This document shows positions 18,614 to 27,712 of a stretch of DNA of 64,000 nucleotides, piece by piece. Made by a program: the position numbers and the translations under genes. This DNA comes from Edaphovirga cremea (lineage in GTDB: Bacteria; Pseudomonadota; Gammaproteobacteria; Enterobacterales; Enterobacteriaceae): contig NZ_QOVA01000001.1 of the NCBI RefSeq assembly GCF_003332275.1, forward strand, positions 434,001 to 498,000. The letters run 5' to 3'. A model generated the notes under the pieces. It ran no database searches and had not been told where the DNA came from. It saw only the letters and a program-made list of their open reading frames with translations. How positions within the stretch are numbered: position 1 is the stretch's first letter; each line of letters opens with the position of its first letter.

Positions 18614-19761
18614 TGAGCTGGGCGCAACGGATTGAACAGGCGCTGGATGAGCGCCTGCTGGCTTCGGCTTATCGACAGCGCCAGGCAAATCAGGGCGGCA
18701 GCACCCGCGGGCTGACGGTGGATGGGCGTCGCTATCTTAATTTTTCCAGTAACGATTATCTTGGGCTCAGCCAGCATCCGGCGGTAATTCAGGGCTGGCA
18801 GGACGGAGCCAAACGGCATGGCGTAGGCAGCGGCGGTTCAGGGCATGTGACGGGCTACACCGAGGCTCACGCCGCGTTCGAGCAGCGTCTGGCTCAGTGG
18901 CAGGGCTACGATCGTGCGCTGCTATTTATTTCCGGTTTCGGTGCCAATCAGGCGCTGTTGGCGGCGTTGATGCAGAAAGGCGATCGGTTGCTGGCCGATC
19001 GCCTCAGCCATGCCTCACTGCTTGAGGCGGCGATGCATGCTCCCTCGCGACTGAGGCGTTTTCAGCATAATCAACCGGAATCACTGGCGGGCTTACTGCA
19101 ACCAGCCGTGGCGGGGGAAACGCTGGTGGTGACGGAAGGTGTATTCAGCATGGACGGTGATGAAGCGCCGCTGGCGGCGTTGGCAGCACTCACTCACTCT
19201 GCGAACGGTTGGTTGCTGGTAGATGACGCACACGGCGTGGGAGTTATTGGCGAAGGAGGGCGGGGCAGTTGCTGGAAACAAGAGGTTTGTCCTGACTTGT
19301 TGGTGATTACCTTTGGCAAAGCCTTTGGCGTCAGTGGGGCTGCGGTACTTTGCGATGAGCCCGTGGCGGAGTATTTACTGCAATTTGCCCGGCATTTGAT
19401 TTACAGCACCTCCATGCCTGCGGCTCAGGTAGTGGCTCTTGATGCGGCATTGGACTGTATTCAGAAGGGCGATGAATTGCGCCAGCGCCTGAATAACAAC
19501 ATCCATTACTTTCGTGAAGGGGCAAGCCGACTTCCGCTTTTGATGACGGAGTCTTCCACGGCTATTCAGCCATTGATCGTAGGTGAAAACCATCGCGCGC
19601 TGGAACTGGCGGGCAGTCTGCGTGAAGAGGGGCTTTGGGTCACGGCGATCCGTCCACCAACGGTACCGGAAGGAAGCGCCAGACTGAGAATTACGCTGAC
19701 GGCTGTCCATCAGCGCGACGATATCGATCGCTTGTTGGAGGTGTTGCATGACCACTGTTGA
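18613..19761 (+). CDS. bioF: BioF, 8-amino-7-oxononanoate synthase
   Basis: PLP enzyme joining pimeloyl-ACP and alanine to form KAPA, 382 residues. Visible: [38 protein letters not shown] (PLP Asp) and [14 protein letters not shown] (Schiff-base Lys). The start overlaps the bioB stop by one base (TAATG), and the end overlaps bioC by 14 bp, so the operon is tightly coupled. Confidence 0.98.
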   Translation: MSWAQRIEQALDERLLASAYRQRQANQGGSTRGLTVDGRRYLNFSSNDYLGLSQHPAVIQGWQDGAKRHGVGSGGSGHVTGYTEAHAAFEQRLAQWQGYDRALLFISGFGANQALLAALMQKGDRLLADRLSHASLLEAAMHAPSRLRRFQHNQPESLAGLLQPAVAGETLVVTEGVFSMDGDEAPLAALAALTHSANGWLLVDDAHGVGVIGEGGRGSCWKQEVCPDLLVITFGKAFGVSGAAVLCDEPVAEYLLQFARHLIYSTSMPAAQVVALDAALDCIQKGDELRQRLNNNIHYFREGASRLPLLMTESSTAIQPLIVGENHRALELAGSLREEGLWVTAIRPPTVPEGSARLRITLTAVHQRDDIDRLLEVLHDHC

Positions 19762-20515
19762 TGAGGTGATCAACAAACATGCGGTGGCCCAAGCCTTCAG
19801 TCGTGCTGCGCAAAGTTACGATAATGCGGCAGATCTGCAACGCCGTGTCGGCAATGAATTGATGCAACGGATGGTTGCCCATCCGGGTTCACTGCTGCTG
19901 GATGCGGGTTGCGGCACTGGTCATTTCAGCCGCTGTTGGCGGGCACGGGGAAAAACGGTTTATGCCGTGGATCTGGCGCCCGGTATGTTGGAAAAAGCCG
20001 CTGAACTTGGTTCAGCCGACCGCTATCTGCTTGGGGATATTGATGCACTTCCATTGCCTGATGGCACGGTGGATTTGGTGTTCAGCAATCTGGTGGTGCA
20101 GTGGTGCGGCTCGTTGCGTGCGACGCTGGCGGAATTATATCGGGTGACGAGACCGGGCGGGATGATTGCTTTTTCGACGTTGGTGCAAGGCTCGCTGTGG
20201 GAGTTGTCACACGCCTGGCAGCAGGTTGATGGTCAGTCCCACGTGAACCACTTTCTGTCTGACGAACAGATTCACGCAGCCTGTTCGCCATGGCGACATG
20301 AACTCCACTTCTGCCAAAAAACGGAACGCTTCCCTGACGTCATTACCCTCATGCGTTCTTTGAAAGGCATTGGGGCCACACACCTGCATCAGGGGCGGAC
20401 AGGCGGCTTGACCGGACGCCAGCAGTTGCATGCATTGCAACAGAAATTTCCTCGCGAGAACAATGCGTTACCCTTGAGTTATCAACTGGCCTATGGAGTC
20501 ATTTATCATGAGTAA
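19748..20515 (+). CDS. bioC: BioC, malonyl-ACP O-methyltransferase
   Basis: SAM-dependent methyltransferase that starts pimelate assembly by methylating malonyl-ACP, 255 residues. SAM motif I is [22 protein letters not shown] and [11 protein letters not shown] are BioC-specific stretches. It overlaps bioF upstream and bioD downstream. Confidence 0.97.
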   Translation: MTTVDEVINKHAVAQAFSRAAQSYDNAADLQRRVGNELMQRMVAHPGSLLLDAGCGTGHFSRCWRARGKTVYAVDLAPGMLEKAAELGSADRYLLGDIDALPLPDGTVDLVFSNLVVQWCGSLRATLAELYRVTRPGGMIAFSTLVQGSLWELSHAWQQVDGQSHVNHFLSDEQIHAACSPWRHELHFCQKTERFPDVITLMRSLKGIGATHLHQGRTGGLTGRQQLHALQQKFPRENNALPLSYQLAYGVIYHE

Positions 20516-21185
20516 TCGATGGTTTGTAACGGGCACCGATACTGAGGTTGGAAAGACAGTTGCCAGTTGCGCGTTGCTCCAGGCGGCGGCAGCCATGGGT
20601 TTTCTTACGGCAGGATACAAGCCGGTGGCATCAGGCAGTGAAATGACGCCGGAGGGTGCGCGAAACAGTGATGCCTTGGCCCTCCAGGCCAATAGTCGGC
20701 TCCCAATGACCTACGCCGACGTTAATCCATTCACCTTCATTGAACCGACTTCGCCGCACATCGTCAGCGTAGCAGAAGGACGATCCATAGATCTTGTGCG
20801 TATGTCGCAAGGCTTGCAGCACCTTGAACAGCGGGCGGAGTGGATCCTGGTTGAAGGCGCGGGAGGATGGTACACCCCGCTTTCAGAACAACGCACTTTT
20901 GCTGACTGGGTGGTATCGCAGCAGTTGCCGGTCATTCTGGTCGTGGGTATCAAACTGGGCTGCATCAATCATGCAATGCTGACGGCAGAGGCCATTCAGC
21001 AGCGCGGTTTGCGGCTGGGTGGTTGGATCGCCAATGATATTCAACCTGTTGGACGACGCCATCAAGAGTACATGGCGACATTGACGCGTGAAATCAAAGC
21101 GCCGCTATTGGGGGAAATACCCTATCTCGCCGAACCAGAGCGTCAGAACCTTGGACAATATCTCGATCTCTCTCCCCTCAGTTAA
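20508..21185 (+). CDS. bioD: BioD, dethiobiotin synthetase
   Basis: ATP-dependent ureido-ring closure of DAPA, 225 residues. The ATG at 20508 (MSNRWFVTG) is chosen over 20493 because it matches the family start and overlaps bioC by 8 bp. P-loop GTDTEVGKT (residues 8-16), the DAPA-binding Lys in YKPVASGSE, and VEGAGGW are present. Last gene of the operon. Confidence 0.97.
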   Translation: MSNRWFVTGTDTEVGKTVASCALLQAAAAMGFLTAGYKPVASGSEMTPEGARNSDALALQANSRLPMTYADVNPFTFIEPTSPHIVSVAEGRSIDLVRMSQGLQHLEQRAEWILVEGAGGWYTPLSEQRTFADWVVSQQLPVILVVGIKLGCINHAMLTAEAIQQRGLRLGGWIANDIQPVGRRHQEYMATLTREIKAPLLGEIPYLAEPERQNLGQYLDLSPLS

Positions 21186-21327
21186 TCCTCGTTTCATCTG
21201 TTGCCGCAGGCTTTGCGGCACGTCTCGACGATCTGTCTTTCTCTTTGCCAAGCTGCTGTTACTGATGACTTTTGCAGGTTATTTTCTACGCCATCTCTCC
21301 GATTGTTTTTTTCAGAGAACAATAGAA

Positions 21328-21365
21328 GGTTGTCAATTGACAACCAAAAATAGGCGATATATACT
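21328..21365 (+). promoter_or_regulatory. Sigma-70 promoter with overlapping perfect palindrome
   Basis: TTGACA (21337-21342) and TATACT (21360-21365) are separated by exactly 17 bp, a near-consensus promoter reading into the gene at 21382. The -35 box lies inside the perfect 18-bp palindrome GGTTGTCAATTGACAACC (21328-21345), an operator-like site. The layout suggests autoregulation by one of the two downstream products, probably the helix-turn-helix protein. Confidence 0.8.
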
Positions 21366-21381
21366 CAGTGAGGAGTTAAGG

Positions 21382-21633
21382 ATGACAAGACGTTCACATG
21401 CCAGAAAAGAGATTGAAGCAGCCTTGCAGTACATTGCAGCGAACGGTTGGCGTATTGAAGTTGGCGGGAGCCATGCGTGGGGGAAAATATATTGTCCTTA
21501 CAATAGCCTGGCCTGCCGTTGCGGTGAGTTTTGCATCAGTTGTATCTGGAGCACGCCCAGAAATGATGTGAATCACGCAAGGCAAATCCGCCGGGTCGTG
21601 GATAACTGTGTTTTGCATGTGAAGTCACAGTGA
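21382..21633 (+). CDS. HicA-like small protein, candidate toxin
   Basis: 83-residue basic protein. The stretch WRIEVGGSHAWGK (23-35) contains the G-S-H motif of HicA-type RNA-binding toxins, whose His is catalytic. It also has five cysteines (C38, C45, C47, C51, C54), which classical HicA lacks and which could bind a metal. The ATG at 21382 has AGGAG about eight bases upstream; the long upstream extension of the frame runs into bioD and is rejected. The next gene encodes a DNA-binding partner, giving a toxin-first toxin-antitoxin layout. Not proven to be toxic. Confidence 0.65.
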   Translation: MTRRSHARKEIEAALQYIAANGWRIEVGGSHAWGKIYCPYNSLACRCGEFCISCIWSTPRNDVNHARQIRRVVDNCVLHVKSQ

Positions 21634-21643
21634 AACGGTCGCG

Positions 21644-21673
21644 TTGAAAGAAATGGTATTGAAAGAAATGGTA
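21644..21673 (+). repeat. 15-bp tandem direct repeat, two copies
   Basis: TTGAAAGAAATGGTA occurs twice head to tail (21644-21658, 21659-21673), followed by a diverged TTGAGAGGAG that contains the ribosome site of the next gene. It sits in the 56-bp gap of the toxin-antitoxin-like pair and could affect expression of the second gene. Confidence 0.85.
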
Positions 21674-21689
21674 TTGAGAGGAGTAACTG

Positions 21690-22217
21690 ATGGAATTATA
21701 TGAGTTCACCCTGATTTTTTCGCTGGCTGAAACCCGGCAAGATCCAGAAGTCCACGTGGCGGCACTGCTTGATGCGGGTTGTGATGATGCGTTGATCGGC
21801 GTGGGTACCAAAGGGCGAATAGCGCTTAACTTTAGTCGTGAGGCAGAAACAGCCCTGAATGCGCTGACCAGTGCCTTCAATGATGTAAAAAAAGCGATCC
21901 CGGACGCGCGAATTGCAGAGGCGGCACCTGATTGGGTCGGGTTAAGTGATGTTGCTGGCTTACTGGGTTGTTCCAGACAGTACATGAGAAAACTGATGGT
22001 TACGCAGAGTCAGGCGTTCCCATTGCCAGTGCACGATGGTTCGACCTCAGTGTGGAATCTGGAGTCCGTGCTGACATGGTTGAAGCAGCATAAAAGCTAT
22101 CCCGTTGCCGCTACCTTATTCGACATATCCGTCGTCACCAGGCAGTTTAATTTGTATCAGCAGATACAGCAGGCAAGACCTCAGTTGCAGCAACACTTTC
22201 GTGCCATTTGTCACTGA
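21690..22217 (+). CDS. Helix-turn-helix protein, candidate antitoxin
   Basis: 175 residues. An N-terminal alpha/beta module (MELYEFTLIFSLAE..., residues 1-75) is followed by an excisionase/AlpA-like helix-turn-helix WVGLSDVAGLLGCSRQYMRKLM (82-103) and a C-terminal tail. GAGAGGAG precedes the ATG. It follows the HicA-like gene by 56 bp. Inferred role: antitoxin and repressor at the 18-bp palindrome before the pair. The exact family is not recognised. Confidence 0.6.
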   Translation: MELYEFTLIFSLAETRQDPEVHVAALLDAGCDDALIGVGTKGRIALNFSREAETALNALTSAFNDVKKAIPDARIAEAAPDWVGLSDVAGLLGCSRQYMRKLMVTQSQAFPLPVHDGSTSVWNLESVLTWLKQHKSYPVAATLFDISVVTRQFNLYQQIQQARPQLQQHFRAICH

Positions 22218-22291
22218 GTGGGACAACGTTGTCAGTTTTGTCCCACGGGATTATGCGGAAATAATTATGGGCTGGGTAAATACTTTTCCTT

Positions 22292-23002
22292 TCAAACCGT
22301 GAGGTAGTCGTGGATGAGTTGGTCGTCGAGTTGGTCAAGCGTGCCCTGGGCTACATTACGGCCTTTATCCAGGAGAAAGAATCGGTCCGCGACACGACGG
22401 ATAAAACACAGCCTGTGCTCAACCAGTAAAACGGTTAGCCCAAGGTCGCGATTCAGACAAAGAATAATATTTCCCATGTCTGCGACCATTTCGGGGTGAA
22501 TGCCCTCTGAGGGTTCGTCCAGGATCAACAGTTCTGGTTCAAGTACCAGAGCGCGGGCAATGGCCAGTTGCTGCTGCTGGGATTCTGTCAGTTCTCCCGC
22601 CCGACGCATGCCTTTGTCGCGCAATACCGGAAAGAGATCATAGACGAGAGAAGGAATATGACGATGCCTATTACGGCTTGCCAGCAGGGCGACATGCAGA
22701 TTCTCTTCCACGCTCAATTGGGAAAAGATTTGCCGCCCTTGGGGGACGTAGCTAATCCCCATTGACGCCCGGGTTTCCACCGGTTGTTGCAATAAATTCT
22801 CGGGGGGACCTTCGGCAGATTGCCAAATTACTGATCCACTCCTGACGGGTAAATGCCCCATAATACAGTTCACCAGCGTGGTTTTCCCTACGCCATTGCG
22901 GCCCATCAGACAGGTACATCCACCGCGGGGAAGTTCGAGATTGATATCCCATAAGGTATGGGTTTGGCCATAAAATTGATTGACCGATTTCACACTAAGC
23001 AT
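22292..23002 (-). CDS. urtE: UrtE-like urea ABC transporter ATPase, orphan with altered signature
   Basis: 236-residue LivF/UrtE-type ATPase, normally the last gene of urtABCDE. The ATG at 23002 (MLSVKSVNQFYG, GGAGG upstream) is preferred to 23035. Walker A GRNGVGKT (34-41) and Walker B LLILDEPSEG (158-167) are intact, but the ABC signature, LSGGQ in the family, reads LTESQ (138-142), removing both signature glycines; QPEMV-type contacts also read HPEMV. No other urt gene is present. A sigma-54 promoter and NtrC site lie upstream. Probably a decaying remnant of a deleted urea operon, though the frame is still open. Confidence 0.75.
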   Translation of the reverse strand: MLSVKSVNQFYGQTHTLWDINLELPRGGCTCLMGRNGVGKTTLVNCIMGHLPVRSGSVIWQSAEGPPENLLQQPVETRASMGISYVPQGRQIFSQLSVEENLHVALLASRNRHRHIPSLVYDLFPVLRDKGMRRAGELTESQQQQLAIARALVLEPELLILDEPSEGIHPEMVADMGNIILCLNRDLGLTVLLVEHRLCFIRRVADRFFLLDKGRNVAQGTLDQLDDQLIHDYLTV

Positions 23003-23219
23003 CAGAAAGCCTCCATTGTTATACCGTGAAGCCACACCTCGAAGCTATACCTCGAACGTAATTGCGATCTCGCCGCTTTTCAGTTTTTCTACAGGAAAAA
23101 TAGGGTTTCACGCCTGCTGGCTGAAAAGTGCAATTTAGCGATAAACGAGCCCTTTAAAGAGTGAAATGATAAAAAAACGGTTTTTTGTCTCAGAAACCAC
23201 GGCCACTTATAGATTATCC

Positions 23220-23237
23220 AGTGAATGAATATTCACT
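23220..23237. promoter_or_regulatory. 18-bp inverted repeat in the urtE leader
   Basis: AGTGAAT-GAAT-ATTCACT, perfect 7-bp arms. It lies about 70 bp downstream of the sigma-54 promoter on the minus strand. Size and symmetry fit a dimeric repressor site; the binding protein is unknown. Confidence 0.4.
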
Positions 23238-23302
23238 CTCAACAAGGGAATAAAACCTTGCTTCTTTTGTTCAATTTCCAATTAATCTGTCTACTACATA
23301 TA

Positions 23303-23318
23303 AGCAACTCTTAGGCCA
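23303..23318 (-). promoter_or_regulatory. Sigma-54 promoter pointing at urtE
   Basis: On the minus strand TGGCCTAAGAGTTGCT matches 15 of 16 positions of TGGCAYR-N4-TTGCW, with the GG at -24 and GC at -12 correctly spaced. It lies about 300 bp upstream of urtE and downstream of the NtrC site at 23438-23454, the standard order for a nitrogen-regulated promoter. Confidence 0.75.
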
Positions 23319-23437
23319 AGTTTCAGAAGGGTGCCAGAAATGTGAGGTTAACAGCTTGTTAATTCCATTTGCGGTTCATTTCAGAATGAAAATCATCAAT
23401 TTTGCTAATTATTAGGGTTGGCTGAGTAGGTTACGAA

Positions 23438-23454
23438 TGCACCTAACTGGTGCC
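23438..23454. promoter_or_regulatory. NtrC (NRI) binding site
   Basis: TGCACCTAACTGGTGCC contains GCACC-N5-GGTGC, a perfect dyad and the consensus NtrC enhancer half-site arrangement. It is 120-150 bp upstream of the sigma-54 promoter, a normal enhancer distance. A lone GGTGCA lies a little to the right and may be a weaker second half-site. Confidence 0.7.
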
Positions 23455-23677
23455 ATGATGTCTGAAATGGTGCAGTGTTATTTTTGGATTGCTGCAACTT
23501 CATTCACCCATTATGGCAAGAGAGTTTTTGCGAAATAGGCAATGGGGTTTCTTAGGCTTAATCCGCATAAACAAAGCTAAAAAAGCGCATAAAAATAATT
23601 AAAAAAGCCCTTTAGGCAAAAATTGCCCGCTTAAAATCTTTTTTTGCCAACTCCCGGCCGGTGCGGGTCAATGCGAC

Positions 23678-23700
23678 TTATCCACTATTCCTGTGGATAA
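23678..23700. promoter_or_regulatory. Pair of DnaA-box-like sequences upstream of uvrB
   Basis: TTATCCACT (23678-23686, one mismatch) and, inverted, TGTGGATAA (23692-23700, reverse complement TTATCCACA, a perfect box). DnaA boxes upstream of uvrB have been described in E. coli. They are about 450 bp from the uvrB start, so function here is uncertain. Confidence 0.5.
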
Positions 23701-24003
23701 CCTTGTGCATTAGATTAATAAAAGCTGTGGTAGACGAGGCGTGGCGCGGGTTGCGCTCAGTTTGTCCGCATTCTCTGCTCTTTAAAAATAACTATATTTT
23801 TCAAATGGATGACTAAAATCAATACTGTCAAATGCTCATTACGAGAAGGGGTGTTATTTTCTGTAAGTAAAATAAAGAAAGTTAATTTGCGATAAAGTCT
23901 GGGGATAAATGTGGCATAAAAGTGAAAACGCTCACGTAACTGCAACCTTAACAGTGCAGTCATGCCAGTGAAGGCGAAAAGGTGGTCGTTAATCCGCTTG
24001 AAG

Positions 24004-24019
24004 CTGGATTTATATCCAG
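24004..24019 (+). promoter_or_regulatory. LexA SOS box of uvrB
   Basis: CTGGATTTATATCCAG fits CTG-N10-CAG with extra symmetry (CTGGAT/ATCCAG). It lies 125 bp before the uvrB ATG, consistent with SOS induction as in E. coli. Confidence 0.85.
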
Positions 24020-24143
24020 TATCATAGGGGTGGCAAAAATTGCTGTGGCCTCCATAATTAGAACCTTGCCTTTTTTCATCAAGGTTCGTGGTCCCAGCGA
24101 TATCATTGCGTTTTTGCACGCCTCTCCAACAGGTAGCCTGGTA

Positions 24144-26150
24144 ATGAGTAAACAATTCAAACTGTATTCAGATTTTAAGCCCGCGGGCGATCAACCAGAG
24201 GCCATTCGCCGTCTGGAGGAGGGGCTGGAAAACGGTCTGGCGCATCAAACCCTGCTGGGGGTCACCGGATCCGGTAAAACATTTACCGTGGCAAATGTCA
24301 TTGCCGACCTCAATCGGCCGACCATGGTACTGGCGCCAAACAAAACGCTGGCGGCACAGTTATATGGCGAGTTCAAAGAATTTTTCCCGGATAATGCCGT
24401 TGAGTATTTTGTCTCCTATTACGACTATTACCAACCCGAAGCCTATGTGCCTAGTTCTGACACTTTTATCGAGAAAGATGCATCTGTAAACGAGCATATT
24501 GAACAGATGCGTCTGTCCGCCACCAAAGCGCTGCTTGAGCGCCGTGACGTGGTTGTAGTGGCTTCCGTTTCAGCCATCTATGGTCTGGGTGACCCCGATC
24601 TCTATCTGAAAATGATGCTGCATTTGACCCGTGGGATGATCATCGACCAGAGGGCAATCTTGCGTCGGCTGGCAGAGCTGCAATATGCCCGCAACGATCA
24701 GGTTTTCCAGCGCGGGACATTCCGCGTGCGCGGTGAGGTCATTGATATTTTTCCTGCGGAATCAGATGAGCTGGCCCTACGGGTTGAGTTGTTTGATCAG
24801 GAGGTTGAGCGGCTATCCCTGTTTGATCCGCTGACCGGACACCTGGATCAGGAAGTGCAGCGTTTTACCATTTATCCTAAAACGCACTACGTTACGCCGC
24901 GTGAACGCATCCTGCAGGCAATGGAGGATGTGAAAGTGGAGTTGGCTGAACGTCGCAAGGTATTGCTGGCCAACAACAAACTGCTGGAAGAGCAGCGCCT
25001 GACCCAGCGTACCCAGTTCGATCTCGAAATGATGAATGAATTGGGCTATTGCTCGGGGATAGAAAACTACTCACGTTATCTTTCTGGGCGTGGTGAGGGT
25101 GAACCTCCTCCGACGCTGTTTGACTATCTTCCTTCCGACGGGTTGCTGATAGTCGATGAATCGCACGTCACCATCCCTCAGATTGGTGGCATGTATAAGG
25201 GCGATCGGTCGCGTAAAGAGACGCTGGTTGAATATGGATTCCGCCTGCCTTCTGCCCTCGATAATCGCCCGATGCGTTTTGAGGAGTTTGAGGCACTGGC
25301 ACCGCAGAGTATCTATGTATCTGCTACGCCGGGTAATTATGAAATGGAGAAATCCGGTGGGGATGTCATCGATCAGGTGGTTCGTCCGACCGGTTTGCTC
25401 GATCCAATGATTGAAGTCCGGCCAGTGGGTACTCAGGTTGACGATCTGTTGTCCGAGATCCGCAAGAGAGCGGTTATCAACGAACGCGTATTGGTTACGA
25501 CGTTAACCAAACGCATGGCGGAAGATCTCACGGAATATCTTGAGGAGCATGGCGAACGCGTACGTTATCTGCATTCGGATATCGATACCGTAGAGCGCGT
25601 GGAGATTATCCGCGATTTGCGTCTGGGCGAGTTCGATGTTCTGGTCGGGATAAACTTGCTGCGTGAAGGGCTTGATATGCCGGAAGTGTCGTTGGTGGCA
25701 ATTCTGGATGCAGACAAAGAAGGTTTTCTGCGTTCAGAGCGCTCGCTAATTCAGACGATTGGTCGCGCCGCACGTAACCTGAACGGCAAAGCGATTCTTT
25801 ATGGTGACAAGATCACCAAATCGATGGCAAAAGCGATTGATGAAACAGAGCGCCGTCGAGCCAAGCAGCAGGCCTACAATGAAGAGCATGGCATTGTGCC
25901 GCAAGGGCTGAACAAGCGCATTTCGGACATTCTGCAATTGGGTCAGCCAACGTCACGAACTGCCAAGAGCAAACGTGCCGCGGAAGCTGCCGCCAACTAT
26001 CAGGCCTTTACGCCGAAAGCGCTGGATCAGAAGATTCGCGAGCTTGAGAGCAAAATGTACACTCACGCACAGAACCTTGAATTTGAAGAGGCGGCCAATC
26101 TGCGTGATGAAATTCACCAGTTGCGAGAGCAATTTATTGCCGCGTCGTGA
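24144..26150 (+). CDS. uvrB: UvrB, excinuclease ABC subunit B
   Basis: DNA damage recognition and verification subunit of nucleotide excision repair, working with UvrA and UvrC. 668 residues. The ATG at 24144 ([18 protein letters not shown]) matches the family; the open frame upstream to 23982 covers the SOS box and is rejected. Walker A GVTGSGKT (39-46), the beta-hairpin region [23 protein letters not shown], helicase motif DESH, the QTIGRAARN motif VI, and the C-terminal UVR domain [24 protein letters not shown] are all present. A strong terminator follows. Confidence 0.99.
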   Translation: MSKQFKLYSDFKPAGDQPEAIRRLEEGLENGLAHQTLLGVTGSGKTFTVANVIADLNRPTMVLAPNKTLAAQLYGEFKEFFPDNAVEYFVSYYDYYQPEAYVPSSDTFIEKDASVNEHIEQMRLSATKALLERRDVVVVASVSAIYGLGDPDLYLKMMLHLTRGMIIDQRAILRRLAELQYARNDQVFQRGTFRVRGEVIDIFPAESDELALRVELFDQEVERLSLFDPLTGHLDQEVQRFTIYPKTHYVTPRERILQAMEDVKVELAERRKVLLANNKLLEEQRLTQRTQFDLEMMNELGYCSGIENYSRYLSGRGEGEPPPTLFDYLPSDGLLIVDESHVTIPQIGGMYKGDRSRKETLVEYGFRLPSALDNRPMRFEEFEALAPQSIYVSATPGNYEMEKSGGDVIDQVVRPTGLLDPMIEVRPVGTQVDDLLSEIRKRAVINERVLVTTLTKRMAEDLTEYLEEHGERVRYLHSDIDTVERVEIIRDLRLGEFDVLVGINLLREGLDMPEVSLVAILDADKEGFLRSERSLIQTIGRAARNLNGKAILYGDKITKSMAKAIDETERRRAKQQAYNEEHGIVPQGLNKRISDILQLGQPTSRTAKSKRAAEAAANYQAFTPKALDQKIRELESKMYTHAQNLEFEEAANLRDEIHQLREQFIAAS

Positions 26151-26156
26151 TCAATT

Positions 26157-26187
26157 GCCTGCCGTCACGCGGCAGGCAATGCTTTTT
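26157..26187 (+). terminator. Rho-independent terminator of uvrB
   Basis: GCCTGCCG (26157-26164) and CGGCAGGC (26170-26177) with a five-base loop, followed by AATGCTTTTT. Confidence 0.85.
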
Positions 26188-26244
26188 CACCATCCGCAGA
26201 CCTGCTAAAGTATGCGCCCGCAAAAAGAGTCCGTGAGCAGCCTG

Positions 26245-26490
26245 ATGACCGAGCAAATTAATAAAGATCCTCTCCATGGGATCACCCTTGAGAAACTGTT
26301 GATGGCTTTAGTGGATCACTATGGCTGGGCAGGATTGGCGGATCGTATTAATATCAATTGCTTCAAGAGCGATCCCAGCATCAAGTCGAGCCTAAAATTT
26401 CTGCGCAAGACACCGTGGGCGAGACAGAAGGTAGAAGAGCTGTTTATCGATACCCAACACGATAATGTGTGGAAGAAAAGCACTCGCTGA
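26245..26490 (+). CDS. VF530-family DNA-binding protein (DUF2132)
   Basis: 81-residue small protein of the VF530 family, a helical DNA-binding fold. The core [33 protein letters not shown] and [16 protein letters not shown] is characteristic. The ATG at 26245 is used; the frame also opens at 26212, and a GTG at 26233 is possible. Monocistronic between uvrB and the convergent ybhK. Physiological role unknown. Confidence 0.85.
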   Translation: MTEQINKDPLHGITLEKLLMALVDHYGWAGLADRININCFKSDPSIKSSLKFLRKTPWARQKVEELFIDTQHDNVWKKSTR

Positions 26491-26543
26491 AAGCGACAGG
26501 GGCCTGAGATTTACTCAGACCCTTTTGACTGTTTTAAAGGCAA

Positions 26544-27452
26544 CTACTTCATCTGTTGCAGCGCGTGTTCCAGCGCCAGACGCAACAATGCCCGATCGTG
26601 ACGATAGGGTATGTCGCTTGCTTCAAGTGGTTCCTGAATAATCATTCTGTCGGACGTCGTATTGATTTTATTACGAGGGCCGGTAATTACCGCACTGATG
26701 GCCTTGCGGCCAATATTTTGCTCCATCAGATCCAGCTTATCCTGCAAAGAGAGCGCAGCGGCCGCTACACTCAATTCACGCCCGAGATTATCAATATAAA
26801 TAACGGGGGCGGTGCTGCGACGCAGGGCGGTACTCAGATCTGGCAGCAGTAGCAAAGGCATCAGGCTGGTCAGGAAACTTCCCGGACCGATCAGAATCAG
26901 TTCCGCTTGTGCTATCGCCTCAATGGCTTCAACCGTTGCGTCTACTGTTGGGGATAACATCAGCTCTTGCGGCATGTGCTGTAATTGATCAACGTTCACT
27001 TCCCCGTAGACATGATTGCCTTCGTGATCCAGCGCGACCAGATCGACGGGTTGTTCGGACATTGGGATCAACTGGGCATCGACTTTCAGTAAGCTGCGAA
27101 CCAGATTGATCGCTTCGAGTGGACGCACGCTGAGATGATCGAGCGCCCTGAGCATCAGATTACCAAGGTTGTGTCCGGCCAACTCCCCGTTGCCACTGAA
27201 GCGATACTCGAACATGGCGGAAGCGACGCTCGGCTCAGTAATCAATTGGTTGAGGCAATTACGCATATCGCCCCAGGCAATCCCGCCCTCAGCACGACGA
27301 ATGCGGCCAGTTGAACCGCCATTATCGGTGGTCGTGACAATACCGGTGAGACAGGATCCGAGCGAAGAAAGCGCGGACATCACTCGTCCCAAGCCGTGTC
27401 CGCCCCCAAGAGCAACCACTCTGTCGAGATCGGATAGCGTACGATTGCGCAT
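26544..27452 (-). CDS. ybhK: YbhK/YvcK-family protein
   Basis: 302-residue cytoplasmic protein of the YvcK (gluconeogenesis factor) family, which binds UDP-sugars in Bacillus and links cell-wall precursors to carbon metabolism. Visible: [37 protein letters not shown] and [15 protein letters not shown]. coli YbhK lies at the same place between uvrB and moaA. It is divergent from the moa operon. Confidence 0.95.
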   Translation of the reverse strand: MRNRTLSDLDRVVALGGGHGLGRVMSALSSLGSCLTGIVTTTDNGGSTGRIRRAEGGIAWGDMRNCLNQLITEPSVASAMFEYRFSGNGELAGHNLGNLMLRALDHLSVRPLEAINLVRSLLKVDAQLIPMSEQPVDLVALDHEGNHVYGEVNVDQLQHMPQELMLSPTVDATVEAIEAIAQAELILIGPGSFLTSLMPLLLLPDLSTALRRSTAPVIYIDNLGRELSVAAAALSLQDKLDLMEQNIGRKAISAVITGPRNKINTTSDRMIIQEPLEASDIPYRHDRALLRLALEHALQQMK

Positions 27453-27600
27453 AGCGTTCCTTTAAAAGGTCAAAAATGCCCCGTTTCATTCTGTGAATGC
27501 CCAACAGAATCGCCGGATGCTGCTGTAATTGAGGTAATTTTACCTGAATTTCCTGGGACATGTTATCGACAACGTCATGAAATCACGCTGACTGAAAATT

Positions 27601-27624
27601 CGTTATATATCAAAATATATAGCG
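27601..27624 (+). promoter_or_regulatory. ModE operator upstream of moaA
   Basis: CGTTATATA - TCAAAA - TATATAGCG, two 9-bp arms with one mismatch and an N6 spacer, the full ModE box. It lies about 220 bp before the moaA start, upstream of the riboswitch, where ModE-molybdate activates moa transcription in E. coli. Confidence 0.88.
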
Positions 27625-27712
27625 ACAATTCGGATTAGCTATCTGTCATTTTTAGCGGTAGAATCCAGATAAAACCACGGTCTCATTACGGTCTTATCAA
27701 TCGAAATGATGA

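Larger units (their letters stand above)
23003..24143. other. 1.1-kb intergenic region between urtE and uvrB
   Basis: No gene could be supported here. On the left it holds a short minus-strand open stretch ending at the TAG just before urtE (reading ...EKLKSGEIAITFEV), possibly the tail of a deleted gene. The middle carries the palindrome, sigma-54 promoter and NtrC site listed separately. The right half carries DnaA-box-like sequences and the uvrB SOS box. Base composition is AT-rich. Confidence 0.6.

Noticed and set aside
21088-21381. Upstream extension of the HicA-like ORF
   Set aside because: It overlaps bioD and the promoter/palindrome; the ATG at 21382 has its own ribosome site.
23514-23535. 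TGGCAAGAGAGTTTTTGC as a plus-strand sigma-54 promoter toward uvrB
   Set aside because: GG to GC spacing is 13 instead of 10 bases, so it does not fit; the minus-strand site at 23303-23318 does.
23771-23790. GCTCTTTAAAAA resembling an rRNA boxA antitermination element
   Set aside because: No rRNA or tRNA gene follows, and boxB/boxC partners are absent; probably chance in AT-rich DNA.
23982-24143. 54-residue N-terminal extension of UvrB
   Set aside because: It would translate the SOS box and has no counterpart in UvrB proteins.
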